Below are positions 1 to 7,953 of a stretch of 64,000 bases of DNA, piece after piece. Below the pieces are notes generated by a model. The model saw only the letters and a program-made list of their open reading frames with translations, made no database searches and was not told where the DNA came from. Position 1 is the first letter of the stretch. The number at the start of each line of letters is the position of its first letter. Source of the DNA: a bacterium. Lineage in GTDB: Bacteria; Sumerlaeota; Sumerlaeia; SLMS01; JAHLLQ01. A program made the translations under genes and the position numbers. The DNA lies in contig JAHLLQ010000002.1 in the NCBI GenBank assembly GCA_020444065.1, positions 558,001 through 622,000 of the forward strand, read 5' to 3'.

Positions 1-287
1 GCCAACGCCGCCGTCTTCAGTTTTGTCACCATGTCATCGTAGCTGACTCGCTCGATTTCGATATCGAGGACCTTGCCAGGATTCTTCGCCTCCCACTCCT
101 CTTTGAAGCGGTCGGCGATTTCCTCCATCACGGTGACTTCTTCGAACTTGAATCCCTGCCACACACGCAGCTTGACCTCATTCTCGGCTGCGAACTTCAC
201 GCCCCCCTTGGGGAAGAGGACAATGCCCGCCGCCACGATCAGAAAGGCCACTGTGAATAGCAGAGAGGAAAGAACTTGTTTCTGCAT
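1..287 (-). CDS. ABC transporter sugar-binding protein, N-terminal fragment
   Basis: The first ~95 residues of an extracellular solute-binding protein run off the window edge. An N-terminal hydrophobic signal/anchor (about residues 5-25) is followed by the typical CUT1 opening strand (KLRVWQGF) and a helix containing MEEIADRFKEEW, which in this family lines the ligand cleft. No lipobox cysteine is visible. The ATG lies 7 bp after the stop of the MalG-like permease, and an AAGGAG ribosome-binding site sits in the end of that gene. It is therefore the third gene of the transporter operon and should deliver oligosaccharide to the permease pair. Family assignment rests on the N-terminus plus context; the substrate cannot be told. 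Confidence 0.72.
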   Translation of the reverse strand, partial: MQKQVLSSLLFTVAFLIVAAGIVLFPKGGVKFAAENEVKLRVWQGFKFEEVTVMEEIADRFKEEWEAKNPGKVLDIEIERVSYDDMVTKLKTAAL

Positions 288-294
288 CGTTCGT

Positions 295-1737
295 TTACTC
301 CTTCACCGCGCCGGCCGTCAGGCCCTCGAGGAAGAATCGCTGTGTTGCCAGGAACAGAAGAGCAATCGGGATAATCGAGAAGCAGGCTCCCGCCATGATG
401 CGTTCCCAGTCCTGTCCGTACTGGCCCTTGAAAGCCTGCAGACCCACCGGCAACGTCGTTACGGCCGAACTGGGCTGCGTGACGATCAACTGCCACAAGA
501 AGTTCGACCACTGCGTCACGAATACCAGCAGAAAGAGCGTCACCATGATCGGCAGGCAAAGCGGAATCACGATGTTTTGGAAGACTCGCAACTCAGACGC
601 ACCGTCGATTTCGGCCGCATTGAAGAGGTCGCGTGGCACCTGGCTGATGTACTGCCGCAGCAGGAACAACCCGAAGACGTTCGCCAGGTGGGGGAGAATC
701 AACCCGCGGTACGTGTCTATCCATCCCAACTGCAATGTTATCGAGAACTGGGGCACCATGTAGATCATGCCCGGTACCAGCATCGACGAGAGCAGCAGGC
801 CGAAGATCACTTCGCGATAGTGGAATTGCTTCACCGCGAACGCGTACCCGGCCATCGTACAGATGACCACCGTCAGCAGCGCTGCCAAACCCGCGACAAG
901 CAGCGAGTTGAATCCGTACTTGCCGAACGGGAAGTCCTTGTTCTTCAGAATCGCCATGAAATTGTCGGTCGTGTAGAGAGCGTCGACCGCTTCTCCGAAC
1001 GACCGGTGCGTGACGACCTTGAAATACGGTCCCTCCGGTTCCTCATCCGCGTTCCTGGGTGGAATCGGAGCCGGATCCCACTGCGCGATTGTCCCACGAT
1101 AGGCGCCGTCGGAATAAGCAAGCTGTACTTCATTCCCGCGATGATCAACTGCCGACAGCGTCTGACCTTCCGGCAGGCGCAACACGACTTGCAGACCCTT
1201 ATTGGTCTCCTCAGTCGCGTTCATTGGCGGGCGATTGTAGGCAATCTCGCCCTCTTTGGCCTCGATCACGGAATTGCCGTCGGATGTTGCCCAATCATTG
1301 TCCGGATCGGCCACCCATTCGCTGCCGCTGATGACGAACTTGTAGGCATATACGCCGGGATCAGCGTTCTGGATCTCCCCGACCCAGACCCCGCCGACTG
1401 CCTGGGACAGTGGATTCGCATCCTTATCCCAGCCGTTGAATTCGCCGGCAACGTTCACCGTCACGGCATTTGGGTCAGTGTATTCGAAGTGAAGCGTCGT
1501 TGCTCCTTCCGGCATCGTCTCGACAGCGATCGGCTCGCTTGCCTGAGCCGTGCTGGGCAGGAACTGCAGGCGGAAAGCCGTACCTGGCTGCTTCAGAGCG
1601 GTGATGATCATCCAGATCAACGGCAACTGGACAAAGACCAGCATGCACGACAGCACGATGATCAAGACAGTCAGCTTGATAGCTTTAATTCCTCTGCCCG
1701 GAAGGGGCTTCCATGGTTCGCGCAGGGCTTCAGGCAT
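295..1737 (-). CDS. MalG-type sugar permease with CBM48-like insert in first periplasmic loop
   Basis: Inner-membrane permease of a CUT1 carbohydrate ABC transporter, 480 aa where MalG proteins are usually 270-300. Residues 20-47 form the first membrane helix. The MalG core resumes at about 255 (a TDNFMAIL segment, then NSLL at the second helix). The EAA loop that contacts the ATPase is at about 371-395 (NAAEIDGA). Between about 62 and 250 is an inserted region. Residues 82-160 read like a CBM48/AMPK glycogen-binding domain (VNVAGEFNGWD, then GVYAYKFVISG, then WVADPDN), followed by a second beta-rich stretch to about 240. By topology the insert faces the periplasm. It is transcribed between the MalF-like permease (3 bp upstream) and the binding protein. 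Permease identity is secure; glycan binding by the insert is inference. Confidence 0.9.
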   Translation of the reverse strand: MPEALREPWKPLPGRGIKAIKLTVLIIVLSCMLVFVQLPLIWMIITALKQPGTAFRLQFLPSTAQASEPIAVETMPEGATTLHFEYTDPNAVTVNVAGEFNGWDKDANPLSQAVGGVWVGEIQNADPGVYAYKFVISGSEWVADPDNDWATSDGNSVIEAKEGEIAYNRPPMNATEETNKGLQVVLRLPEGQTLSAVDHRGNEVQLAYSDGAYRGTIAQWDPAPIPPRNADEEPEGPYFKVVTHRSFGEAVDALYTTDNFMAILKNKDFPFGKYGFNSLLVAGLAALLTVVICTMAGYAFAVKQFHYREVIFGLLLSSMLVPGMIYMVPQFSITLQLGWIDTYRGLILPHLANVFGLFLLRQYISQVPRDLFNAAEIDGASELRVFQNIVIPLCLPIMVTLFLLVFVTQWSNFLWQLIVTQPSSAVTTLPVGLQAFKGQYGQDWERIMAGACFSIIPIALLFLATQRFFLEGLTAGAVKE

Positions 1738-1740
1738 GAT

Positions 1741-2685
1741 CTATGATTCCTTCGGGCTGAGAAACTTGAAGTTGAAGTACGCAATGACCAGCGCAATTGC
1801 CAGCAGCACAAAACTGATCGCTGCCGCCTGGCCGTAGTAGGAATCGTCGAATACTCGGAACAGATGATAACCGGAGATGCGGCCACTCTGCAGCGTATGA
1901 CCGGCGATCTGGATACTCGCGCCGCCGGTGTTATCGGTCATGGCGTAGATTTCACTGAACGCGTTCAGCGTACCCACCATACCCGTGATACTCAGGAACA
2001 GAATGATTGGCCGAAGCAGCGGAACGGTGACATGAACCAGCTGCTGCCACTTCGTCGCGCCATCCACCTCTGCCGCCTCGAAGATCGAAGTCGAGATGTT
2101 GTTGAGCGCGGTCAAGAACAGGATCATTCCGAAGCCGGCGTTCTTCAGCACCATCGCCAGCGCAACGCAGGGCAGGGTCAGCTTCGGATTGTTCAGGAAG
2201 CCCTGTTGAGCCAGGGAATCCAAGCCGATCATATCCGCGATCTTCACGAACAGACCTGCGTTCGGGTTATAGAGGAACAACCAGATGACGCCCACGACGT
2301 AGATATCGAACACATTCGGGATGAAGAATCCCGACCGGAAGATGCCGAAGCCCTTTGTCTTTCGATTCAGCGTGATCGCCAGGAACAACGACAGGGCCAT
2401 CGTCGGGAAGATCGTCAAGATGGCATAGATGAATGTTAGTAGAATCGAGAACAGGAACACCGGATCCTGGAGGATTTCGATGTAGTTCTGAAGTCCAACG
2501 AACCGCATTGTCCCGAAACGATCGTACCAGGACGAGTAGATATCGGTCCGGAGCAGACTGAGATAGAAGGAGTAGACCAGGGGCCAGGCAATGTAGACCA
2601 GGAAGATTGCCATGAATGGCAACAGGAAGGGCAAGGCCGCCAGGTCCTTCTTAAAGGAAATCCGTTCGGCACTGTTTTTCGCCAT
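1741..2685 (-). CDS. MalF-type sugar ABC transporter permease
   Basis: Inner-membrane permease of the CUT1 family, 314 aa with this start. About six membrane helices are visible, starting near residue 15 (LPFLLPFMAIFLVYIAW). The EAA loop FEAAEVDGATKWQQL followed by VPLLRPII is the contact site for the ATPase. It is the first gene of a three-gene minus-strand operon (this gene, the MalG-like permease, the binding protein). No MalK ATPase is adjacent, so a shared ATPase elsewhere is likely. An in-frame ATG at 2694 and a longer frame to 2844 exist. The ATG at 2685 is preferred because AAGGA lies 8 nt before it, and the ATG at 2694 would overlap that ribosome-binding site. Confidence 0.9.
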   Translation of the reverse strand: MAKNSAERISFKKDLAALPFLLPFMAIFLVYIAWPLVYSFYLSLLRTDIYSSWYDRFGTMRFVGLQNYIEILQDPVFLFSILLTFIYAILTIFPTMALSLFLAITLNRKTKGFGIFRSGFFIPNVFDIYVVGVIWLFLYNPNAGLFVKIADMIGLDSLAQQGFLNNPKLTLPCVALAMVLKNAGFGMILFLTALNNISTSIFEAAEVDGATKWQQLVHVTVPLLRPIILFLSITGMVGTLNAFSEIYAMTDNTGGASIQIAGHTLQSGRISGYHLFRVFDDSYYGQAAAISFVLLAIALVIAYFNFKFLSPKES

Positions 2686-2991
2686 GCTTGTCATCCTTCG
2701 CAACCGGCGGGGGATCGAACGGGAGCTTGGAACACCGGGCGAAGACAAAAGAAGGCAGAAGACGCCAGATTCTGCGATTCGGTCCGGTTCCAAGGCCTCC
2801 GTATGCTGCAGATTCGGGACGGGAACGGCAAAATACCGCCCCATCTTCGAGTACCGTCGCTAACGGTCAAACTCCACAGGACGGCCGAGGGGGGGTCAAT
2901 ACCCAATTGGACCGGTCAAGGCACTTTTCCGGAGGGTAAGTCGACTAAATTCAGAATCAAACGCTTTACCGAGTCGCGCCGGCAGGCAATC
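2686..2991. other. Intergenic region upstream of the sugar transporter operon
   Basis: 306 bp without a convincing gene, between speA and the permease operon, both on the minus strand. It should hold the transporter promoter. On the minus strand three TTGACC/TTGACT-like hexamers occur between 2865 and 2925. One of them (2870 to 2865) abuts a perfect inverted repeat, ACCGT-cgcta-ACGGT, at 2853-2867, which could be an operator for a sugar-responsive repressor. No good -10 hexamer pairs with it, so no promoter is called. No hairpin terminator for speA is visible. Confidence 0.4.
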
Positions 2992-4920
2992 CTACTCCAG
3001 GTAAGTATAGCCCGCCAGTCCGTCTTCATAGAAGCGCATGAATCGCGCGGATTCCTCGATTGTGATCTTCCCGCCGCGCAGAGCCAGTTCCGAGGCCCGC
3101 CGCACGCGCGAAAGCAGCGATTGCGGGCTGTATTGGACGTAGCTGAGTACCTCGTTCACCGAGTCGCCCTTCACGACGTGCTCGATCACCGGCTCGCCAT
3201 CCTCGTCGACGCTCACATGGACAGCATTGCTGTCGCCCAACAGATTGTGCAGATCGCCCAGGATCTCCTGGTAGGCGCCGATCAGGAACGCGCCCAGGTA
3301 ATACGGCTTCGAACCATCGAAGGGATGAAGCTCCAGAGTCTTCTTCACGTCGCGCAGATCGATGAACTGGTCGATCTTGCCGTCCGAATCGCACGTGATA
3401 TCCGCCAGGATGCCGCGCCGAGCGGGCTCTTCTTTCAGGCGATGAATCGGCATCACCGGGAAGAGCTGGCGGATCGCCCAACTGTCCGGCATAGACTGGA
3501 AGACCGAGAAATTGCAGAAGTAGATATCCGAGAGTAGCTCCTCGAGACCTTCCAACTCGTCCGGCGCGTAAGCCATCTCGCGTACCTGGCGCAGCGTCTT
3601 GGTGCAGATTGTCCAGAACAGCGCCTCGGCCTTCGCGCGCGAATCCAGCGTCAAGTATCCGAGATTGAACAGGTTCGCGCACTCCTCACGCGCCTGCACG
3701 GCGTCGTGATACCCCTCGATGAAGTTCTTGGGATTGTGCTCCTGATAGATGTGCAGAAGATCATGGAGCGGATCCGGGGCATCCTCCGGGATCTCGTCGG
3801 GCACCTGGAAGCGATCAAACTGCGAAACGCCCAGAACATTGAAGACCAGGAGGCTGTGATACGAGACCAGGGCTCGACCCGACTCGGACAAGATCGTCGG
3901 GTGCGGCACGCCGGCCTCGTCGCAAATCGACATCAGGCGGAACACGACGTCGTTGGCGTACTCTTCCAGCGTGTAGTTCATGCTGGAGTCGAAGTTCGTC
4001 TGCGAGCCGTCGTAATCCACGCCCAAACCACCGCCCACATCGATGACCTTCATATTCGCGCCCAGGCGATGCAACTCGACGAAGATGCGGCCCGCCTCGG
4101 TCATTGCGCTCTTAATGAAGCGGATATTCGTGATCTGGCTGCCCATGTGGAAGTGCAATGTCGTCAGGCAGTCCAGCATGTCGTGCTCTTTCAAGTACTT
4201 CACGGCGCGCAGGATTTCCGGCAGCGTCAGGCCGAACTTCGACCGCACGCCTGCGGATTGTTCCCAGCGCCCCGAGCCGCGGGCCGCCAGCTTCGCGCGC
4301 AGGCCGATCTGCGGCTTGCAATCGTGGTGCTTGGCGTACTTGACGATCATCTCCAGTTCGCTGAACTTCTCGACGATCGGAGTGATGTCCTTGCCCATCT
4401 TCGAGGCCAGCACGACGAACTCGATGAACTCGTCATCCTTGAAGCCGTTGCAGATGATCGGCATGTCGTTCTGATTCGGGCTGGTCATGGCCAGAACGGC
4501 CAGAAGCTCCGGCTTCGAGCCCGCCTCGATGCCAAATCCCAGCGGACCGCCGAAGCGGATGTACTCGTCCACGACGTGGTGCTGCTGATTCACTTTGATC
4601 GGGTAAATGCACTTGTAGCTGCCCTGATAGCCGTACTCTTTGCGGGCGCGCTCGAACGCATCGTACATGTCCTGCAGGCGATGCTTCAGGATGTCGGTGA
4701 AGCGGAGCAGAATCGGGAGAGAGAGCCCCCGGCGCTCCAGGCTATCGATCAGGTCTTTCAAATCCAGCGAGACGTCCCTGTCCTTCGTCGGCCTGACAAC
4801 CACGTGCCCGGCCTTGTTCACGCCGAAGTAACCGCCGCCCCACTTCTCGATATTGTAAAGATCGACCGAGTCCTGAACACTCCACTTCTCGATCGACTTC
4901 ATTGCCTGACCAGTCGCCAA
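2992..4920 (-). CDS. speA: Biosynthetic arginine decarboxylase SpeA
   Basis: PLP-dependent decarboxylation of arginine to agmatine, the first step of the agmatine route to putrescine and spermidine; cytoplasmic. 642 aa, close to the 630-660 usual for SpeA. The N-terminal alanine-racemase-like barrel carries the PLP lysine in YPIKVNQ (K109). GGGLGVDYDGS binds the cofactor phosphate, and the C-terminal CDSDG cysteine segment completes the active site across the dimer. The start is a TTG: AAGGAGG lies 9 nt before it, whereas the internal ATG (4902) has no ribosome-binding site. It appears monocistronic and divergent from the DUF255 gene. No agmatinase or agmatine deiminase is nearby. Confidence 0.96.
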   Translation of the reverse strand: MATGQAMKSIEKWSVQDSVDLYNIEKWGGGYFGVNKAGHVVVRPTKDRDVSLDLKDLIDSLERRGLSLPILLRFTDILKHRLQDMYDAFERARKEYGYQGSYKCIYPIKVNQQHHVVDEYIRFGGPLGFGIEAGSKPELLAVLAMTSPNQNDMPIICNGFKDDEFIEFVVLASKMGKDITPIVEKFSELEMIVKYAKHHDCKPQIGLRAKLAARGSGRWEQSAGVRSKFGLTLPEILRAVKYLKEHDMLDCLTTLHFHMGSQITNIRFIKSAMTEAGRIFVELHRLGANMKVIDVGGGLGVDYDGSQTNFDSSMNYTLEEYANDVVFRLMSICDEAGVPHPTILSESGRALVSYHSLLVFNVLGVSQFDRFQVPDEIPEDAPDPLHDLLHIYQEHNPKNFIEGYHDAVQAREECANLFNLGYLTLDSRAKAEALFWTICTKTLRQVREMAYAPDELEGLEELLSDIYFCNFSVFQSMPDSWAIRQLFPVMPIHRLKEEPARRGILADITCDSDGKIDQFIDLRDVKKTLELHPFDGSKPYYLGAFLIGAYQEILGDLHNLLGDSNAVHVSVDEDGEPVIEHVVKGDSVNEVLSYVQYSPQSLLSRVRRASELALRGGKITIEESARFMRFYEDGLAGYTYLE

Positions 4921-4929
4921 TCCACCGGC

Positions 4930-4936
4930 CCTCCTT
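4930..4936 (-). promoter_or_regulatory. Shine-Dalgarno AAGGAGG fixing the TTG start of speA
   Basis: A full AAGGAGG complement to the 16S rRNA tail lies 9 nt upstream of TTG 4920. The only nearby ATG, seven codons into the frame, lacks such a site. This decides the start. Confidence 0.75.
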
Positions 4937-5097
4937 CTCTGAGAGTCACCTTGCCTTCACTAAGGACAGGATACAGCAATCGCTGCGGTCTCTGTGAAGG
5001 GCTTTTTCCGCGCGCAGGTCAAGGGCGATTCGCTCCACCGCCGCCAAGGAACGCGACTTGCTCCCCTCTTCGGCCCATACTCCGGAGATAGACCGTC

Positions 5098-7257
5098 ATG
5101 AGCACAACCCCAACTCGCCCCACCATTCCAACGTCTGACCAGATCGAGCAACTTCCGCCCGATGGCGGTCCCGAGTGGAATCGCCTCGTGTTCGAGCAAA
5201 GCCCCTACCTGCTCCAGCACGCTGCCAACCCTGTTGATTGGTATCCTTGGGGGGAAGAGGCTTTCGATCGCGCCCGCGAGGAAGATAAGCCAATCTTCCT
5301 TTCGATCGGCTACGCCACCTGCCACTGGTGCCACGTCATGGAGCACGAGTGCTTTGAGGACGAGGAAGTGGCCGAGATCCTGAATCGCAATTTCATCCCC
5401 ATCAAGGTCGATCGCGAGGAACGCCCCGACATCGATCGAGTCTATATGTCGGCCGTGACCCAGGTTCTCGGCGGCCAGGGTGGCTGGCCGCTGACCGTGA
5501 TCTTGACGCCCGACCGAAAGCCCTTCTTCGCCGGAACGTACATTCCGAAATGGGGCCGATTCGGTCGTCCCGGTTTGATGGATCTGGCTCCGGAACTCGG
5601 CCGAATCTGGCGCGAGGAGCAGAAGAAGGTTACCAACTCGGCGGATCAAATCGCGGAGGCACTTGCCGAGGCAACGGGCGGCGCGCCCGGAGAAGCACTC
5701 GACCTTTCCTCCGTCGACCAGGCGCTCGCCCAGTTCGGCAGCCAGTTCGATCCGATCCACGGCGGCTTTGGCCAGGCGCCGAAATTCCCCGTTCCGCACA
5801 ACCTGTCACTCCTGCTTCGCGTCGCAAACCGCACCAGCAAGGAGCGCCCTCGTGGAATGGTGGAGGCGACGCTCCACGCCATGCGACAGGGCGGGATTTT
5901 CGACCACATCGGTTTTGGATTTCACCGGTACTCGACCGACGAGCAGTGGCTCGTGCCGCACTTCGAGAAGATGCTCTACGATCAGGCACTGCTCGCGATC
6001 GCGTATACCGAGGCCTTCCAGGCGACACAGAAGCCCGAATACCGCCGCACGGCCGAGGAGATCTTCACCTATGTTCTGCGCGACATGACCTCGCCCGAAG
6101 GCGCATTCTACTCCGCAGAAGATGCCGATAGCGAAGGCGTTGAGGGCAAGTTCTACGTTTGGACGCCGGACGAAGTGAACGCCGTGTTGGGTGAGGAAGA
6201 TGGTGGACTCTTCTGTCGCATCTTCAACATCACGCTTGAGGGCAACTACCACGACGAAGCCACCGGCGCGTCGACGGGAAGCAGTATTCCGCATTTGACA
6301 AAGACGATTCACGAGTTCGCCACGGAACTGTCGATCACGGAAGAGGAACTCCACGCGCGCCTCAATGAGATGCGCACGAAGCTTTTCGCCGCCCGGGAGC
6401 AACGCATCCACCCGCTGAAAGACGACAAGATTCTGACGGACTGGAATGGCCTGATGATCGCCGCGTTGGCTCGCGGAGCGATGGCGTTCGGCGAGCCGAA
6501 GTACGCTGCCGCCGCTACTCGTGCGGCCGATTACGTACTCGACCACCTTCGCGCAGACGAGGGCCGCCTCCTCAAGCGCAGCCGACTTGGGAAGGCGGGC
6601 CTGCCAGCGCATCTCGAAGACTATGCTTTCCTGATTTGGGGCCTGACCGATCTCTACGAAGCCACGTTCGATGTGCGATACCTGCGCGAAGCGCTCGATC
6701 TGCAGGAGATCCTCAATGCCCACTTCTGGGACGATCAAAACGGTGGCTACTTCCAGACCGCGGACGACGCCGAGGGACTCCTCGTTCGCGCGAAGGAGGT
6801 CTACGATGGAGCAACACCTTCCGGGAACTCCGTTTCCGCATTCAATCTGCTTCGACTGGCGCGCATGACAGGGCGCAGCGAGTACGAGGAACGCGCCGAT
6901 CGCACAATGAAGGCCTTCTCCGCGATGATCGAACGCATTCCGCACGCGCACCCATTCATGTTGATGGCAGTCGACTTCGCCGCCGGTCCGACGCGCGAGA
7001 TCGTCATCGCCGGCGATGAAGGTGCGAAAGATGTTCAAGCCATGGCCGACATCGTACGGCGCGCGTTCCTGCCTCGAGCCGTCCTACTGCACCGCCCCGA
7101 AGGAGAAGCCGGTCCGATCGGAGAACTGGCGCCATTCATCGCAGAACAAACATCACAAAGCGGCACCGCAACGGCCTACATCTGCGAGGATTTCACCTGC
7201 CGCGCGCCAATCACCTCGCTCGAAGAATTGCAGCGCGCTCTCGAGGAAGCCCGCTGA
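5098..7257 (+). CDS. DUF255/YyaL thioredoxin-domain protein
   Basis: 719 aa, full length for the YyaL/SPATA20-type family. Residues about 25-190 are a thioredoxin-like DUF255 domain with the signature [10 protein letters not shown] (C75, C78) and the NPVDWYPW entry motif. The rest (about 200-700) is an all-helical six-hairpin (alpha/alpha barrel) domain like N-acylglucosamine 2-epimerases. There is no signal peptide, so it is probably cytoplasmic. Biochemical role in bacteria is not established; a redox or sugar-processing function is usually proposed. GGAGA precedes the ATG. It stands alone, divergent from speA. Confidence 0.93.
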   Translation: MSTTPTRPTIPTSDQIEQLPPDGGPEWNRLVFEQSPYLLQHAANPVDWYPWGEEAFDRAREEDKPIFLSIGYATCHWCHVMEHECFEDEEVAEILNRNFIPIKVDREERPDIDRVYMSAVTQVLGGQGGWPLTVILTPDRKPFFAGTYIPKWGRFGRPGLMDLAPELGRIWREEQKKVTNSADQIAEALAEATGGAPGEALDLSSVDQALAQFGSQFDPIHGGFGQAPKFPVPHNLSLLLRVANRTSKERPRGMVEATLHAMRQGGIFDHIGFGFHRYSTDEQWLVPHFEKMLYDQALLAIAYTEAFQATQKPEYRRTAEEIFTYVLRDMTSPEGAFYSAEDADSEGVEGKFYVWTPDEVNAVLGEEDGGLFCRIFNITLEGNYHDEATGASTGSSIPHLTKTIHEFATELSITEEELHARLNEMRTKLFAAREQRIHPLKDDKILTDWNGLMIAALARGAMAFGEPKYAAAATRAADYVLDHLRADEGRLLKRSRLGKAGLPAHLEDYAFLIWGLTDLYEATFDVRYLREALDLQEILNAHFWDDQNGGYFQTADDAEGLLVRAKEVYDGATPSGNSVSAFNLLRLARMTGRSEYEERADRTMKAFSAMIERIPHAHPFMLMAVDFAAGPTREIVIAGDEGAKDVQAMADIVRRAFLPRAVLLHRPEGEAGPIGELAPFIAEQTSQSGTATAYICEDFTCRAPITSLEELQRALEEAR

Positions 7258-7345
7258 GCGACATACGGCTGGACACTTGCTCTCGCATTCGGAATAAACG
7301 CGGGTTCTGATCGTAGGGGTAGTAAGCTCCCTGCGCGAGGGGTCC

Positions 7346-7894
7346 ATGCACATCGCACGTCTTTCCCACTATTGCATGATTCTGCTGCTGGCACTGCTCG
7401 CGGTGCCAGTGCTTGGAGGGCGGATTCCGGATCCGGGCCCTCAGGTTGGGACCGTCTATGATTATGCTGATGTTCTCGATGCTGACACAGAAGCACGCGT
7501 GGAGGAAGTCCAGCACCAAGCCCTCGAGAAGTACAACACGCCCATCGTCGTTGTGACGATTCCCAGCATCGCCGATTATGGTTTCGAGGACGAGACCATC
7601 GAGTACGTTTCACACCGCTGGATTCGCGATTGGAACATTGGAACGCTCAATCGCCCGGATGAACCAAGCAATGGAATCCTCGGCGATGTTGGCGTGATGG
7701 AAAGCGTGGGCGGGGACTTCATCGTCAATACAAGGGATGACGTCCTCAGCGCGATCAACTCTTCTCAGTCGGCCGATCAACTTGCCTCTGCAATTCTCGA
7801 TGCTGCCAAGACGCTCTCAAAACAATTGCCTCACAAGGACGGTCATTCCGATCGCCTGCCCAATCAACTTGTGATTATTCACCCCCGGCCCTGA
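7346..7894 (+). CDS. Exported TPM-domain-like protein, divergent or shortened
   Basis: 182 aa with a signal peptide (residues 1-24, ending VLGG). The mature part begins like a TPM domain (PF04536): VYDYADVLDADTEARVEEV, a vvVVTIPS strand, then WIRDWNIG and NGIL. In typical TPM proteins NGIL is followed by a hydrophobic strand and an RIEVG segment. Here those are replaced by a different sequence and the domain ends early. It is either a divergent member or a decayed one. TPM proteins act in the periplasm or are membrane-anchored, and some are phosphatases or PSII repair factors. GAGGGG before the ATG supports the start. A strong hairpin follows. Confidence 0.6.
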   Translation: MHIARLSHYCMILLLALLAVPVLGGRIPDPGPQVGTVYDYADVLDADTEARVEEVQHQALEKYNTPIVVVTIPSIADYGFEDETIEYVSHRWIRDWNIGTLNRPDEPSNGILGDVGVMESVGGDFIVNTRDDVLSAINSSQSADQLASAILDAAKTLSKQLPHKDGHSDRLPNQLVIIHPRP

Positions 7895-7901
7895 AAGAAA
7901 A

Positions 7902-7925
7902 CCCCCGCCCGAAGTCGGGCGGGGG
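7902..7925 (-). terminator. Intrinsic terminator between convergent genes
   Basis: An 11-bp perfect stem CCCCCGCCCGA/TCGGGCGGGGG with a 2-nt nominal loop. On the minus strand it is followed by TTTTCTTTC, so it mainly terminates the metallopeptidase gene. On the plus strand it lies 8 bp after the TPM gene but has no U-tract. Confidence 0.85.
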
Positions 7926-7953
7926 AGCTTGATTCGAGTTTGTTCGAGATATC

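Noticed and set aside
73-1746. A 557-codon plus-strand open frame over the transporter genes
   Set aside because: The minus strand carries a clear MalG-type permease and binding protein there; the plus-strand product is low-complexity and basic.
3706-5091. A 461-codon plus-strand frame opposite speA
   Set aside because: speA is certain on the minus strand; the antisense product is Leu/Gln/Arg/His-rich with no family.
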